Shown in pieces: positions 6,072 through 8,013 of a stretch of DNA of 8,013 nucleotides. Origin of the DNA: an uncultured Porphyromonadaceae bacterium (lineage in GTDB: Bacteria; Bacteroidota; Bacteroidia; Bacteroidales; Muribaculaceae); assembly GCA_902489275.1 (NCBI GenBank), contig CABTZK010000042.1, positions 1-8,013 of the forward strand. Direction: 5' to 3'. The translations under genes were made by a program, and so were the position numbers. Every line of letters starts with the position of its first letter. The first letter of the stretch is position 1. The notes under the pieces were generated by a model. The model was given only the letters and a program-made list of their open reading frames with translations, was not told where the DNA came from and made no database searches.

Positions 6072-6103
6072 CAGCCGAGTGCTACACAAAAGAATGATGC
6101 ATT

Positions 6104-7336
6104 ATGAGAACAAATTTCAAGGTGTCCTTCTACCTACGCTCAAACTATGAGAACAAAGAAGGAAAGTCGCCTGTAATGCTCCGTGTATTCCTTAACGGAG
6201 AGATGGCTAATTTCGGATCTACGAAAATATTCGTGGACAAGTCGCTGTGGAATAACACGACCAGCAGGCTCAAAGGTCGGACGGCAGAAGCCTTATCCGC
6301 TAATGCCGCATTGGACTCCATTTCCACAATGCTGAATAACATTTACCACAAATTCGAGGATGATGAATCCTTGTCATTGGATAAAATCCGCTCATTCTTT
6401 GTCGGGAAAGACAGGGAGTACACGACCTTTCTCCCTATATTCGACAAGTTCAACGAAGATGTCAGACAGCGTGTCGGACATACCATCAGCAAGGACAGCC
6501 TGCAAAAGTACAGCGTTTTAAGAAGGCATTTCGCAGAATTCCTTATCTATAAGTATGGGAAGAAAGATATTGGACTGGCAGAGTTCACACCATCCGTAGT
6601 ACAGGATTTTGAGTTATATCTGAGTACGGCGGCTGGGTGTGCCTATAACACATCAGTCAAGAAATTGAAGGCACTGAAAACCGTGACCATCTATGCGCAA
6701 AAACGTGGCTATCTTCTTCACGACCCATTCCTCAATCATCGTTTCCACTTGGAGCCGGTAAACCGTGGCTTCCTTACGGACGAGGAAATCATGAAGATTG
6801 CCAACAAAGAACTGGATATCCACCGCTTAGAACTAGTAAGGGACGTTTTCATCTTTTCATGTTTCACAGGTCTGGCATATATTGATGTTTCCAATCTCAC
6901 ACCGGACAATATCGTAACACTTGATGATAAGCAGTGGATTATGACCAAGAGGCAGAAAACAAGTGTGGTGACAAATGTTTTATTGCTTGATATTCCCAAG
7001 AGTATCATTGCCAAGTACAGTCATAAGACCTATCGGGACGGCAAACTATTTCCCATCCTAACGAATCAGAAAACCAACGCATATTTGAAAGAAATTGCCG
7101 ACATTTGTGGCATCAAGAAGAATCTGACCTTCCATCTTGCCCGACATACGTTTGCAACCATGTCGCTCAGCAAGGGTGTTCCTATGGAAAGTGTATCGAA
7201 GATGTTGGGGCATACTAACATTAAAACTACACAAATTTATGCCCGAATAACCAATAAGAAGATAGAACACGATATGGAACAGTTGGCTGGCAAGTTAGAC
7301 AAGTTCAATGTTGCTATGGGCATCAACTCAAAATAA
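6104..7336 (+). CDS. Tyrosine recombinase (element integrase), Bacteroidetes type (410 aa)
   Basis: This is the site-specific recombinase that should insert and excise the element. Residues 1 to about 100 form the arm-binding N-terminal domain (FKVSFYLRSN, SPVMLRVFLNGE). A SAM-like core-binding domain follows at about 107-215. The catalytic domain runs from about 220 to 395: Lys in TKRQKT (282-285), HLAR giving His344 and Arg347, GHTNIK giving His370, and the nucleophile Tyr379 in QIYAR. The first catalytic Arg expected after TGL is replaced by Ala258 (FTGLAYIDV). A substitution at this place is known in IntDOT of CTnDOT, so loss of activity need not follow. Length is typical of the family. 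It starts 312 bp after tRNA-Ser and precedes a DUF1896 gene in the same direction by 25 bp. It is more AT-rich than the receptor locus. There is no strong ribosome binding site. Confidence 0.95.
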   Translation: MRTNFKVSFYLRSNYENKEGKSPVMLRVFLNGEMANFGSTKIFVDKSLWNNTTSRLKGRTAEALSANAALDSISTMLNNIYHKFEDDESLSLDKIRSFFVGKDREYTTFLPIFDKFNEDVRQRVGHTISKDSLQKYSVLRRHFAEFLIYKYGKKDIGLAEFTPSVVQDFELYLSTAAGCAYNTSVKKLKALKTVTIYAQKRGYLLHDPFLNHRFHLEPVNRGFLTDEEIMKIANKELDIHRLELVRDVFIFSCFTGLAYIDVSNLTPDNIVTLDDKQWIMTKRQKTSVVTNVLLLDIPKSIIAKYSHKTYRDGKLFPILTNQKTNAYLKEIADICGIKKNLTFHLARHTFATMSLSKGVPMESVSKMLGHTNIKTTQIYARITNKKIEHDMEQLAGKLDKFNVAMGINSK

Positions 7337-7361
7337 TGTACAACCCTAAACCAAGAAGATT

Positions 7362-7829
7362 ATGACAACAACAAAGAAAGAACTTTCTTACTTCCGTTTG
7401 AAGTTAGAGAACTACCTCAGTGAGCATTTCCCCGAAATGCTGGGTGATAAACCATTCATAACGGCAAGAGCCAATGAAGCACTTTCCACCTACTGCGATG
7501 CAGTGGCACAAGGCTTCTCGCATCCCGAAGCGGAGAGTATGGCAAGCGAAGTGTTGCATCGAGGATTGCATTTTTCCAAGTATGACACACTTGTATCTGT
7601 CTTGGAGAATGAGTTTGAGAACGAACTGCCCTCTCCGCTCCCCGAAAGACTAACACCAATGCTTCTGAAGAATAAGGCTGTGCAAAGCGTTTTCGACAAA
7701 TATGAACTGACAGACGACTTTGGCGCAACTCCAGAGTATGAGAAACTCTACACCGAACTGACAGGGACTATTGTTCTACTCATAGAGGTCAATGGTCTGC
7801 CAACCGTAGGCGGTGAAAACATGGACTGA
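7362..7829 (+). CDS. DUF1896 family protein (155 aa)
   Basis: The protein matches the DUF1896 pattern known from Bacteroidetes mobile elements: ELSYFRLKLENYLSEHFP near the N-terminus, then EVLHRGLHFSKYDTLVSVL at about 63-81, and YEKLYTELTGTIVLLIEVNG in the C-terminal part. Its function is unknown. It is cytoplasmic by appearance, with no signal peptide or membrane segment, and looks largely helical. It starts 25 bp after the integrase stop, in the same direction, and may share its transcript. The ATG at 7362 is preceded by AAGAAG, which may help ribosome binding. Length is near the family norm and the frame looks intact. An inverted TGCTACA copy begins directly after its stop (7830-7836). The family is a common passenger of conjugative elements, which supports calling this an integrative conjugative element, though no transfer gene is in view. 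Confidence 0.85.
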   Translation: MTTTKKELSYFRLKLENYLSEHFPEMLGDKPFITARANEALSTYCDAVAQGFSHPEAESMASEVLHRGLHFSKYDTLVSVLENEFENELPSPLPERLTPMLLKNKAVQSVFDKYELTDDFGATPEYEKLYTELTGTIVLLIEVNGLPTVGGENMD

Positions 7830-7969
7830 TGTAGCACCATACGGAGTTTTTGTAGTGTCAAGAGCCAAGATAAACGCTCCACTCCACACGCCAAGAGTTT
7901 TTTCAAACACTTGTCTTTGTGTAGTCTGCGCATCTTGTAACTGCTCTTGAAACTATAAAAAGCTCCTAT

Positions 7970-8013
7970 ATGAATACAATCATCATGAATCAAGACGTTC
8001 ACACACCTGCCTT
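7970..8013 (+). CDS. Start of a further element gene, cut by the window end
   Basis: An open frame begins with ATG at 7970 and runs through 14 codons (MNTIIMNQDV...) to the window edge without a stop. A second in-frame ATG lies at 7985. It continues the direction of the integrase and DUF1896 genes after a gap of 140 bp. That gap shows no clear promoter or terminator; TCAAGAG at 7859-7865 and CTCTTGA at 7944-7950 could pair at long range. Too little is visible to name a product. Confidence 0.35.
   Translation, partial: MNTIIMNQDVHTPA

Noticed and set aside
5952..6091. CRISPR array
   Set aside because: Units are only 7-12 bases, in mixed orientation and irregular spacing, with no cas genes.
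7748..8002. Minus-strand 84-codon ORF at the right end
   Set aside because: It overlaps the DUF1896 gene on the other strand, has no recognisable domain and runs through the intergenic gap; most likely chance.

Overview
The window looks like chromosomal DNA from a member of the Bacteroidales (Bacteroidota). Four promoters show the TAnnTTTG -7 element typical of the group, ribosome binding sites are weak or absent, and there is a run of lipoproteins with SC/[ND] lipoboxes next to a TonB-dependent receptor. The integrase and the DUF1896 protein are also Bacteroidetes types. The genus cannot be fixed from this sequence.

Left part (about 1-5500, all genes on the minus strand): an outer-membrane uptake locus. 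Its first gene is a 747-residue TonB-dependent receptor (3217-5460), read from a promoter so close to the ATG that the mRNA should be nearly leaderless. Four predicted lipoproteins of 157, 162, 281 and 270 residues follow. None could be named, but they appear to share one beta-rich unit, present once in the two short proteins and twice in the two long ones. They fall into three likely transcription units: receptor plus the 157-aa gene, closed by a 13-bp terminator hairpin; the 162-aa gene with its own promoter and a possible 24-codon leader ORF that overlaps its start by ATGA; and the 281-aa and 270-aa genes as a tight pair ending at a 14-bp hairpin. There is no SusD-like partner and no enzyme, so ligand capture at the surface for the receptor is more likely than glycan degradation. 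The ligand is unknown.

Middle (5601-5791, plus strand): a complete tRNA-Ser(UGA) with its own promoter, divergent from the receptor.

Right part (5792-8013, plus strand): the start of an integrated element, probably inserted at the 3' end of the tRNA-Ser gene. A 12-bp terminator hairpin is followed by a dense cluster of TGCTACA repeats in both orientations, then a 410-aa tyrosine recombinase with a further repeat copy in its leader, then a DUF1896 gene 25 bp downstream, and finally the first codons of another gene that runs off the window. Sampled 60-base lines fall from about 50-53% G+C in the receptor to about 38-42% in the integrase, which fits transfer. The far end of the element is not in view.

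Most worth a second look: the shared-domain lipoprotein set, the ATGA-coupled leader ORF, and the TGCTACA repeat array at the element end.
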